DNA from: Guillardia theta CCMP2712
Lineage: Eukaryota > Cryptophyceae > Pyrenomonadales > Geminigeraceae
Reading direction: 5' to 3'
Assembly: GCF_000315625.1 (NCBI RefSeq)
Contig: NW_005434613.1
Location: 1-42,720 of the forward strand
DNA: 42,720 nucleotides
Each line of letters begins with the position of its first letter. The stretch's first letter is position 1. This document shows positions 19,233 through 28,191 of the stretch, in pieces. The translations under genes were made by a program, and so were the position numbers. The notes below the pieces were generated by a model. The model was not told where the DNA came from, did not search any database, and saw nothing but the letters and a program-made list of their open reading frames with translations.

Positions 19233-21884
19233 TCAGGTTTTCATCTTTTTACTGCATATTATGGTCCTCTCGCAGAAGCTGTTTCCAAACAACCACTCCA
19301 CCCGAAAATTTTCAAACTCTGAGCACCTGCCATTCTTGACATCAACGAACGGCTGCAGTCCAAATGGCACAGGTCCTCACAGCATCGACTTACACTTTTC
19401 CACTCGCGTCACTGCAACACCTGTAGGACTTGCCCTGTCATTCATGAGTTAATCACGGTGGTCAAAGCCTGGCTTTGTGTGAATGGGAACAGCAAGAGCT
19501 ATCGGCAGGAAACTTGAAAGCTCTCGCAATAGAAAGGAGAGGTATGCTGGTGGTGAGGAGCAGAAACATAACAGAAATGAAAGAAGGGAACGTCGCGAAA
19601 GGGAGGGGTAGGAGGAAAGAGGGATAGAAGACATGGGAAGGAGCAAGAGCAACCTTTTAGGCAGCTTCACTGTTAGGATCAACAGCCCCCCCGGAGCGAG
19701 GAACTCAGCGATGGGGAGCACCAATTGTCGGACCTAGGACGTGTCAGACAGACAAACCAGCGCACTCTGATAAGGCAGCTCTCTCTGAGATAAGGCAGCT
19801 CTCTCTGAGATAAGGCAGCTCTCTCTCAGATAAGGCAGCTCTCTCTGAGATAAGGCAGCTCTCTCTGAGATAAGGCAGCTCTCTCTCTGAGATAAGGCAG
19901 CTCTCTCTGAGATAAGGCAGCTCTCTCTCTGAGATAAGGCAGCTCTCTCTGAGATAAGGCAGCTCTCTCTCTGAGATAAGGCAGCTCTCTCTCAGATAAG
20001 GCAGCTCTCTCTGAGATAAGGCAGCTCTCTCTCTGAGATAAGGCAGCTCTCTCTGAGATAAGGCAGCTCTCTCTCTGCGATAAGGCAGCTCTCTCTGCGA
20101 TAAGGCAGCTCTCTCTGAGATAAGGCAGCTCTCTCTCTGAGATAAGGCAGCTCTCTCTCTGAGAGATAAGGCAGCTCTCTCTCTGAGAGATAAGGCAGCT
20201 CTCTCTCTGAGAGATAAGGCAGCTCTCTCTCTGAGAGATAAGGCAGCTCTCTCTGAGATAAGGCAGCTCTCTCTCTCTGAGATAAGGCAGCTCTCTCTCT
20301 GAGATAAGGCAGCTCTCTCTCTCAGATAAGGCAGCTCTCTCTCAGATAAGGCAGCTCTCTCTCTGAGATAAGGCAGCTCTCTCTCTGAGATAAGGCAGCT
20401 CTCTCCGTACCGTGTCTCGAGCATCGTTGTTGCTGTCGCACATCAAGACGCTGAAAGGAGACCAGCTTTCCCCTTCCTTTGACGACCGCGCGTTCTCGTC
20501 GATCAGCCTTGCAGCATCTTGCGCTTTCACTTGCAGATGCGTTATCTTGTTCCTGCAGGACTCCAGCTTTGAGTCCAGCTGACCTGCTCGCAGGTGATTT
20601 CAGCCAAGTCAAGGATGAGGTCGGGAGGTCACCTGGATCAATTGCAAGAACGTGTTTGACAAACGGCTGACGCGCCATGTGCCTCTACATCATATCAGGT
20701 CGATATCCTAGTCGCGGTCGCAGACCGTCCAGCCTCCAGGTGCGGCCCCGACGTCACAAACGGTGAAAGGAGCAAAACTTGGCTTCCATGTGTAGGGGGC
20801 GCGAGAAAGCAGAAGAGGCGATGGATGCTGGATTTTGGTTACTTGAAGAAAGGAAAACAATAGAGCCTTGCAGGTTCCTGTGAGCCTAACCCTACGATCT
20901 GTTTCGTAGAACGTCATCTCCATGTCAGCTGCACATTCCATCACCTGCATAGTCTCGAACAGCTTGAAGGCAGCGCGGTTCAAAGGATCGTTGTTGGACG
21001 AGTCTCCGCTCCCTCGCTCCTGGCCCTGACCCAGTGAATCAAAAGTCGCTGTCTCACACAAAGAGTCATGCACCTCCTCTTCTGCACTTGTGATGCCCTT
21101 GCCGCACGTCTGATGCCTTTCTTGTTGTCTTACCTAGAGTCAGCACTCCAGGGGTTGTATTTCAGCCTCACTGCATGTCCATCAGGGAGTCGAAGCATTC
21201 TTTGCCCTCACACACTGATACAGGTGTGAACGATCCTCAAGTTACGTAGACACATCTTGGCCTTACCGTCCCACAAGATTCTGGGTGTGTGTGTGTGCTC
21301 GTCGCTCCTGCGTTGACATTTATCAGCCAGTCTTCCTGATGTGCTTTTCATGATCACGTGGACATTGAGAGGAGAAGCCAAGAGAATTTCGTGGGGTTGA
21401 GAACGTGCCCTTCCTCTTCTAACAACTGAGCAACTTTCGTCATGATGGAAAGCTGGGCTCGCCATTGCATCACCGACACAAGAGCATTTTGATGGGAAGT
21501 AGGAAATGCTTGGAGGCGAATCACGGAACCGTGTGGCAGAATGGTCTTGAGGCCTTGAATCTGCTCTTTCTGCTCGAGTGCATCAGCGAAAGAAAGAGGA
21601 GACTGCCACCTTTCTCACTTCATCAGAGGAGCTGAAAAGGGTGGGAAAGAATCTGTAGCTCCTTCGTGCGAATCCTTCTTTGCCCTTGCATATTGTACTC
21701 AACGTCTCCCAAAGGTAACGCCGAGCTTGAGCGACATCCTTGCGTGTAGCTGATTCATCGCTCAAGAAAGCTCCAACATAATGCTTCCCAGAGAACACTT
21801 GATGGAAGGATGTTACCCCTTCAAAGAAGTTCTGCATCAGCACAAGCAAGTTAAGTTCCACACAGTTGGCAACCGTCATCATAC
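19233..21884 (-). CDS. FtsJ-type SAM-dependent RNA methyltransferase (5' end open)
   Basis: Predicted exons 21884-21610, 21572-21358, 21199-21134, 21086-20726, 20666-20633, 20586-20411 and 19733 onward all join in phase. Order of motifs: an N-terminal helical region (ILPHGSVIRLQAF, LLEEEGHVLNPTKFSWLLLS), the FtsJ entry motif NRAAFKLFETM, SAM motif I CDVGAAPGGWT, the acidic ribose-binding residue in VLAIDPAGQL, the catalytic-region strand FSVLMCDSNND, and VLPIAEFLAPGG followed by LLILTVKLPKR. The Lys of TVK is the expected catalytic lysine. A 3' exon ending at 19233 supplies EWLFGNSFCERTIICSKK, like the terminal HLFxNSxxERT of the family. The exon between TVKLPKR and EWLF is not resolved, and exons may continue 5' to 22531. 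FtsJ enzymes 2'-O-methylate rRNA, tRNA or mRNA caps; the target is unknown. Confidence 0.82.
19766..20406. repeat. About 30-copy intronic minisatellite
   Basis: Thirty units of 20-26 bp (plus strand: GATAAGGCAGCTCTCTCTGA), length varying through extra CT pairs. It lies wholly inside the 677-bp intron (19734-20410) between the methyltransferase exons that end DARDT and start VRQLV. On the sense strand each unit reads GCTGCCTTATCTCAG, which resembles a 3' splice site. Confidence 0.95.
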
Positions 21885-22531
21885 CTGAAATCTCTGTGTG
21901 AAGTTCTCGTCGCAGCTTACCGACAGGCATGCAGCGACTTCAAGTTTTGATGTCTTCTGCTCCTCCATGCTCCCAGAACCTCTCTCAATACAAGGGTAGG
22001 CAGAGCATGCAAAAAGTAGGTATAGCAAGAAACCATCCGCCTCAGCGAAAAGACTAGAAAGATCAAAAAGGCAGCTTTTATCTGCTCGCGGTCTGCAATA
22101 TCAGGCTTACTGTGCAGGATGGATGGTGGAACGCGAAGACATGATCCAGCCTGGATCATCACCGTCTTCGCGAAGACATGATCCCGGAACGCGAAGACAT
22201 GATCCAGTTTGCTTGGTGGTGACCCTGCTTGTACCATGTGGAGAACGTGAAGTCACAGTGCGTGCGGCCCGCGTTTGCTGCTTCTGCTCATCTTCTCGCA
22301 GGTGACAGTCTGGGATCGCCCTAGCTCATGTAAGATTTGTTCCATTGCCTCATCTGCACGATGCACGCTCGAGTTGCTCCCGTATCCTACTCTCATGAGG
22401 ATCTCGGCACTGCGGCAGTGGATGTTTTCGAGATGCATTGAAGTCGCCTCCAACGATGTTGGCCTGAGCTTGACGCTTGGGTCCGTCACATTCTTTTGTT
22501 CGTTTTGATCGGTTGCATCAGCGCCTTCCAC
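21885..22531 (-). other. Probable upstream coding exons of the methyltransferase gene
   Basis: At 22531-22290 one frame reads SVKLRPTSLEATSMHLENIH, CRSAEILMRVGYGSNSSVHR, ADEAMEQILHELGR, which has the composition of real protein. At 22108-21990 another reads PDIADREQIKAAF. I could not join these to the exon at 21884 with consistent phase, so they may be its 5' exons or a separate upstream gene. Between them (plus strand 22127-22206) is a repeat of GGAACGCGAAGACATGATCC with the palindromes GATCCAGCCTGGATC and CTTCGCGAAG. Confidence 0.4.
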
Positions 22532-23231
22532 ATGTGGTCAGGCTCGGTCCCCCCCTCCGTCGCTACCGTGGCGTACCGCCATCATTACGTCACGGTGGAT
22601 GTCATTATGGGTTCTTTTTTGCTGATCTGTAAAACCTGTATTCTTTTTTGGGAGGCCCAACGGAGAAGGTCAGCATGTCACAAGGCGTAGAGCACCCTTA
22701 CCCTTTCTCCCTTCCCCTGTACCTTTCGTCATAGAGCTATCTCTTTTCTCCTCCCCCCTACCGAGACCTCCTGCAACATTACGACGCTTGGCTGGTATGA
22801 CTGAATCAGGATGTGCTTCAGCACAAATTGGCTGCACCCCGATGCTCTGATCTTTCTGTTCGCATTGCATTGGGAGGTTTTCTACCTGCTGTTAGTACTT
22901 GTTCCTCTTCCCTAGTGGCCCATTGAAGTTGATGCGGCAATCCCCTTCGATCCATCGCCTGCCAAGTGCGGCCCTAGTCCGTCCCCCTTTCATCGTTCGA
23001 GGCTTGCTCTGTGTGTATATCCGAGGCTCTGGGGAGGGTGCGGCGGCTGGAGGTTAGGTGGAGGGGGGGGAGCTTCCAGCGGTGTGGAAGGCGGCTGTCC
23101 GCAGGACCGCCACGTTCCTCGCTTGTCCTTGCCCGCCCTGCTCCCCCTCGTGTCCCCAAAACCGCTCATCTTTCCATGGTACCTCTGTTTCCTTTGTCGT
23201 CTGTGGATCGCATGAGCGTCTTGGGCTATGG
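22532..23231. other. No supported gene
   Basis: Pro/Arg-rich open frames on both strands with no motif. It may hold the 3' part of the Ulp1-like gene on the minus strand. A short (G)8 run lies near 23066. Confidence 0.35.
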
Positions 23232-23760
23232 TTAGGTACAATTCCCGTGATGAGCTCTGCTGTTTGCCATTCCCAAGTTGCAACCCGTATCTTGCGCGTG
23301 TTGTAAAGCTCTGCAGACTAAACGCTCCGCACAGAGCGCATCCAGCAGCAGATGCTTCGTCCTCTCTAGCCATTGCTGAGGTTGGGGGATGCCTTGCTGC
23401 CTACCTGTGTTGAAGGCTTGTTGTTGTGTCGGCCTTCTTGTGTTTGATATCAGCAGCAGATGCAACAGTACGAAAATCCCGCAGTTATGACTGTCTGTTT
23501 GTTGCAGCCCAGCTGACACAGATAACCTCCATACCGTTTCGTGCTCCTGCTGGTCGCTGAAGGCCTGCTGCCAGGTCCATTCGCTGTGCGCCCTCCAGCT
23601 GAAACTGTGCCTCCCCTTGACTTCTGACTGTCCCCAATTCTCTCTTAGACGCTACTAGTTAGGACCCAATGGTTCCCGTCTTTGCTTTCTTTGTCCTCCA
23701 CTCTTGATCTCTCAAACAAGCCGCAACTATTCGTGGCAGGACAATAGTCCCTCTCTGCGA
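23232..23760 (-). pseudogene. Ulp1-like (C48) cysteine protease fragment
   Basis: The minus strand encodes KDGNHWVLTS, and further on DQQEHETVWRLSVSAGLQQT, DSHNCGIFVLLHLLLIS. HW (catalytic His) and Q...D..NCG (oxyanion Gln and catalytic Cys) are the hallmark spacing of SUMO/NEDD8-specific Ulp1 proteases. The HW segment and the Cys segment are in different frames with a stop between, so an intron or a frame break separates them. No N-terminal region is visible. The C-terminal 60 residues are Gln/Arg-rich and unconserved-looking. Ulp1 domains are frequent passengers of plant and algal transposons, and retroelement debris lies 50 bp away; cellular or mobile origin cannot be decided. Confidence 0.6.
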
Positions 23761-23812
23761 CCCGACCTGGTTTCTAGTTTCTTGCTCGCATACCTCTTGT
23801 CTTGTAGCAGCC

Positions 23813-24549
23813 GTGCTACTTGAAATCTGTCTGGCCCGGCGTGCGGCCGGACTCCGGACGTTCCGGAACTGTCCGTTGCGAGGTCGAGAGAGTCACTCTG
23901 TGCAAGGCGTACCCGGCACCAGACAGAACGTTTCCCAACATGGCCCTGAAGATCATCATGTGGGGGACTTCGAACTTCCGCAACTGCAGGCGACTGGAGG
24001 TGTCGGATGGCATGGCTTAATCCTGGACTTCAGCATGTCACATGTTTTTGACAATGATGGAATACCGGACCTCGCTCGGAGCAAACTGCAAGCAGCAGCA
24101 CAGCGGAAGATCCGAGGGCATCGTAATGCATATGCTCAGCACGTCCCGCCAAAGGCCTTTCTTCCCATCATCGCCAGCACTGATGGAATCTTGCAGGACG
24201 ATGCGTTGCGCTTTGTTCTGTGCCACGGTGGTTGGCGGATCGCTCGGCGAACAAGGAAACGGCAGCGATGGATGGTCTCACGGCCTCGCAAGACGTCTCA
24301 GGTGATCCGACTTGTAAACGCATCCGGTCCAGGATCTTTCGTCAGCTCAAGGCCTCCCTGTCCTTCGGTGCTATCATCGTCCGGTCCAGGATCTTTTTGT
24401 GCGACTGTGTCAGGGGCCTCCTCGACTCTCCTGATTGTCCTCGTACTGATTTTAACTTAACTTTGAGTAAAAAGACATTCTATGATGATGCAGTCATGGT
24501 GCTCTGCTGCGGCGACTCGGATGCCGCCCGGGCCATGATATCTTTTTAG
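23813..24549 (+). pseudogene. Retroelement C-terminal domain remnant (copy 2)
   Basis: Clearly related to the domain at 4.23-4.90 kb. Copy 2 has HVGDFELPQL, LILDFSMSHVFDNDGIPD, AAQRKIRGHRNAYA, PPKAFLPIIASTDGILQDDA; copy 1 has HMGDLWLPGL, LVLDFTMTHPY, AQQKISDHRASYG, PNAFLPFTAGTDGLLDADA. Identity is moderate, so these are old, separate insertions. After DDALRFVL the homology moves to another frame (WLADRSANKETAAMDGL, then KRIRSRIFRQLKASL), so copy 2 carries a frameshift near 24220. The RT core is absent here. Confidence 0.65.
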
Positions 24550-25115
24550 GCTGACATTTCTTTTTTGGACGGAATATATACTTATCAGGATATCTTGCTG
24601 TGACATAGGGGTACCATACATGTGGTTTCATGGGGTACTGGGTAATCCTGCTGGCCTCCTATTATTACTAATAAAGCTACTCAACTTCCCATGAAGTACC
24701 CCCCTCACAGTCTTGGAATGGACCCGTCCTCCAGCAACATCGAGGGTTCACTAACTTAGGGTGGAAGTTCCGCCATCAACTTGGGATTTACTTGTGTGAT
24801 TCAGGGTGGCATATTTTGTGTTCAAAATTTCAAAATTCCTAGAAATAATTACGGAAAGTTAAAACCTGGAGGAATCCACCTCACGACCACACTATTTTCC
24901 GTGTGCCCCCAGGGTCGCTGCAGTACCCTACCCCAAAATCATCATATCAGATGTACCCTCTTCTACCCCATAAATCCCCCTCATCTAACCGGTGCACTCC
25001 TACAACCCACCCCGGAAGGTCCCCCTGACTCTGTCACAGTGTCGTCTTGGAGTACCCCACCTCCTCAAGTCCATATCTATACTGTTGGGGGAGAAAACAC
25101 TATTGAGGACCGAAA
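24550..25115. other. GGGGTAC/GTACCCC-rich non-coding region
   Basis: Contains AGGGGTACCATAC, GGGGTACTGGGTAA, AGTACCCCCCTC, AGTACCCTACCCC and GAGTACCCCACC at irregular spacing. The same vocabulary flanks GC-rich blocks at 14, 16, 30-31 and 36-38 kb. No gene. Confidence 0.5.
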
Positions 25116-25215
25116 ACAGGACAGGACAGGACAGGACAGGACAGGACAGGACAGGACAGGACAGGACAGGACAGGACAGGACAGGACAGGACAGGACAGG
25201 ACAGGACAGGACAGG
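25116..25215. repeat. (ACAGG)20 microsatellite
   Basis: Twenty perfect ACAGG units, followed by about 70 bp of degenerate GCAGGG/ACAGG words. Three open frames across it are repeat artefacts. Confidence 0.97.
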
Positions 25216-25582
25216 ACATGCAGCAGGGTAGGGCAGGGCGGGACAGGACAGGTCGGGAAAGGGCAGTGAAAGGCAAGGCAGGGCAAGGCAGAGGTGATGT
25301 GAGCAGGCGGTAAAACCAAGGAGAATTTCAACCCAGAAGCTAAATGTTATGAAGCTTGAGACATTGAGCCAAGAAAATTGATCTGACCCGTATGTATGAC
25401 AGAGTATGGGATCCGATTTCAGTCACTTGCTTCAGCAAGAAATGACCAGTGGGTCATGCTTTGCAAACAAAACGAAACAAGAAACGATGAACTGCAAGCA
25501 GATCGCCTACCGACATGAAATGGTAAGCTGAAATCAATGTTTGTTACCCCGCCATCCCTGATAATGATCTTCGCTGCTGCAG
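25216..25582. other. Spacer upstream of copy B
   Basis: Ordinary sequence after the decayed end of the pentanucleotide array. It ends in CGCTGCTGCAG, a good 3' splice site, immediately before the shared part of the duplicated gene, so a 5' exon may exist here. None was recognised. Confidence 0.4.
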
Positions 25583-26112
25583 ATGACTTCACGGCGAGAT
25601 TGCTCGTCCTTCACTCGAGTCGGCGGGCAGCTTCCTACTCATGCTTATAAGGTCGACTACTTCCTCAACCCTCACCTCGACCCCAACTACTCCACAAGAC
25701 CCGTCGACCGAGACCGCGTGTGGGACCCCAAGACCCGCCGGCTCTCAAGGTAGGAAGAGCTCGAGAGAGCGAGCAGCAAGACACTCGCTCACGCCATCGC
25801 CGCAGGCTGTCGGAGCTCGACCCGTCAGACTTCTTGCACGCACCGGCAAAGACCGTAAAGGAGGAGAAGCGAGAGCTCTGGGCGCTGTTTGAGGGCGCCA
25901 AGGCGGTAGGGGCGGTGGTAGAGACGAAGGCGCCAGAGGCAGAGCAGCCGAGGCGGAAGTCGTCATTGATGGAGGCGGAGAGGATGCGAGATGCGTTGAT
26001 GGAGCCCTTGCCTGGTGGGAATAGCGGGGTTGATGCTTTTGATCTGTCATCGTTAAGTGGAGCGGAGCTCATGAAGCTTGAAACGCAATTTGAGCATTTG
26101 ACTAAGGATTGA
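25583..26112 (+). CDS. Duplicated two-exon gene, copy B (unknown function)
   Basis: Exons 25583-25749 and 25806-26112 join across a 56-bp intron that is identical to the intron of copy A; the product is about 157 residues. It shares with copy A SRRDCSSFTRVGGQLPTHAY, VDRDRVWDPKTRRLSR, LSELDPSDFLHAPAKTV and PEAEQPRRKSSLMEAERM. After MRDALM its end is EPLPGGNSGVDAFDL, SSLSGAELMKLETQFEHLTK, stop. This shorter, compact tail looks more like a genuine C-terminus than that of copy A. The translation start is uncertain: an acceptor directly precedes the ATG, so this may be an internal exon. Confidence 0.62.
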
Positions 26113-26493
26113 TCGCAACCAAGCACAGAAATGATGAAAATTCCCACATGGCGCACAAGGTTTCGGCCTGTGGGCCAATTATTGTTTAGCATAGCAGTGT
26201 GTAATTTTAATACGATTATGAAGAACGTAGCTACAATGAATCGGTTGGTCATATACCAACATTCGAGCATTGACTTCTACTTTGTGCAACGATGTGAAAC
26301 TTTGATAAAATGTTGTACTGAGTTTTTTTTCAAAAGAGATATAAACACTGGCATTTGTGAAAGAGGAGTGAAGCGATGGACAGAATTGAAAGCAAATGAG
26401 CTTTTTATTTATGGGAGAATGATACAAGCTTTCCCCGCAAAGGTTCCATCGACTTTCATTGATTCTGCTGAAGTGGGTTTGGCCTCTCCAAAG
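26113..26493. other. Convergent 3' intergenic region
   Basis: AT-richer sequence between the 3' ends of copy B and the YchJ-like gene. A plus-strand open frame (26131-26553) has no recognisable content and runs antisense into the YchJ-like last exon; I do not count it. Confidence 0.45.
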
Positions 26494-27712
26494 TCACCTG
26501 CCATCTTTCAGTTCCTCTCCTCCCCTTCGCACTTCCATCTCTGCTCTGTGTAAAACCTCGGGGTCGAAGTCGACGTCACCCGAGGCGTAGAACCACTTGC
26601 CATCCTCCTTCACAAATCTGCTTCTCTCCCTGATCCGTTGTAAGCTCTCATACCACATGACTAGACAAGCCAACCTGAAATCGGCGGACGATGAATCGGA
26701 AGCTCCATGGAGTTTAACTCGTCGAAGTGTCTTTTCAATAGGCTTAGAAGCGTGAGAATGTTAATCGTCTTACTTGTTTCACTCCCTTGGGAGCATTCTC
26801 AGGTGCCTTCTCCTCTGAAAGACAACCCGCGTCACTCAGGTCGCAACTCAGCCCTCGCTTACTAGCTCTGAGCCTAGCGATGAACTCGATGAAATGCTCG
26901 TCACTGTCTTGCCCTCCCTCCTCCTTCAGGATCTGTACAAATTTTAGGGCTCATGGCAAGCCAGACAGTGGGACCTCCAAACGGACAAAGTCGAAACCGT
27001 CGCAGAAGCCTGAAACAGCAGGTGACGCTTGGCAAGGGAGGAACCCCGGAAGCGAACGAGCAAGGCAGGGAGGGAGATGGAAGCAAGGGATGTTGTACCT
27101 AAAAGTTCATTGCGCCACTTGTTCCTCTGAGATCGCCAGTCGGGATTAGTTGAATGGGTTGAATCCATAATCCATGTGGGAAGACGATACGCATAAGCTG
27201 AGTACCTGACAACATGTGTTGCTCCCTGTCTAACGTCCTCGCACGTGCACTCACCTGCTCCTGATCATCTCAAGAGGAGTTGAAGGCCATCTGACCCCAT
27301 CATGGATCTGTTTGCAGCACTCTCCGTATGAGGCTCCAGAGCAGCAAGCGCAGCTACATGATTGTCAACAACCTACTCCCCCTTGCACTTATCCCTGATA
27401 CCTTTCACTGTCTTCCGGGGTTCGGCCAAGGAGCTCAGTGGGAACACTACCAAAACCTTTGAACGAGGAGGAGGATCCCTGGCGACAAATCAGCGTCTAC
27501 TACCTTCATCATAACTTTCGATCTCTTTTTACCTTGGACTTTGCTGCCATAGCAAGTGAAGTCACACCAGGAGCCGAGGAATGCTGAGAGAAACTCTTTG
27601 CCGAGAGGGATGGAGCAGACTTGTATGGAAAAGGAGAGGAGCAGGAGGAGAGCAGAAGCAGCAGAGGAGGGGGAGGAGCGAAAGTCATACTGCTCGCCAT
27701 CGCCCCTGCCAT
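26494..27712 (-). CDS. YchJ/UPF0225 (SEC-C, NTF2-like) protein with plastid-type presequence
   Basis: Eight predicted exons (27712-27533, 27478-27402, 27353-27255, 27205-27099, 27009-26975, 26932-26863, 26814-26774, 26646-26494) join in frame to 253 residues. Residues 1-60: a hydrophobic start (PPPPLLLLLSSCSS) then PFPYKSAPSLSAKSFSQHSS, a signal-plus-transit type leader. The body follows YchJ closely: metal-binding CACCSGASYGECC, then EMIRSRYSAYAY (MRSRYxAY in bacteria), WIMDSTHSTNPDW, KWRNELLGFCDGFDFVRLEI, FIEFIARLRA and RERSRFVKEDGKWFYASGD near the C-terminus. Bacterial YchJ is about 150 residues and its biochemical role is not established. Neighbouring GC-rich block D lies just upstream. 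Confidence 0.85.
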
Positions 27713-28191
27713 GGGGGGCCGCGAGGAGCCTCAAAGTCACGTTACGTATCGTTACCAAACGTTATTCCGGTTACAATCCAACGGTCTTCAAGCACTCAGC
27801 GCAGGCCCCGGCCCGGCCCGGGCGGCCGGGGGCGGGCCGCCCGGCATCCGATCCGAGTCATTCTGCAACATGATGCAATCTTCATCAAATCGTTTTAAGT
27901 TCTTTAGGCATCACTACATGGAAAACATGCATTCAAAAGATCATTCAATCCATCTCAAGTTCCGCCATTGCGCCTGCACGCGGCTAACTTAGTAAGGCTC
28001 ACCGCGCTGCCCGGGGACTCCCGACATGCCATGACTGTACAGATTCAGTGTGAGTCACGGCGGTTGGGCCTTTGAAATGAAAGCCTGGTCGCCGCCGTAC
28101 TAGTATGCGACTTCAAGAGTTTTCATTTATTCTTCGGTAGTCATTATCAAAAAACACCATCACACGACTAAACATCAATGACACTATTCAT
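27713..28191. other. GC-rich block D and spacer
   Basis: Upstream of the YchJ-like gene. 27800-27860 contains CCCGGCCCGGCCCGGGCGGCC; 28000-28110 has GCCCGGGGACTCCC and TGAGTCACGGCGG. The stretch between them is AT-richer. No gene supported. Confidence 0.6.

Noticed and set aside
19744-20678. Open frames of Glu-Leu-Pro-Tyr-Leu-Arg repeats
   Set aside because: They read through the intronic minisatellite; the flanking exons of the methyltransferase join in phase only if it is removed.
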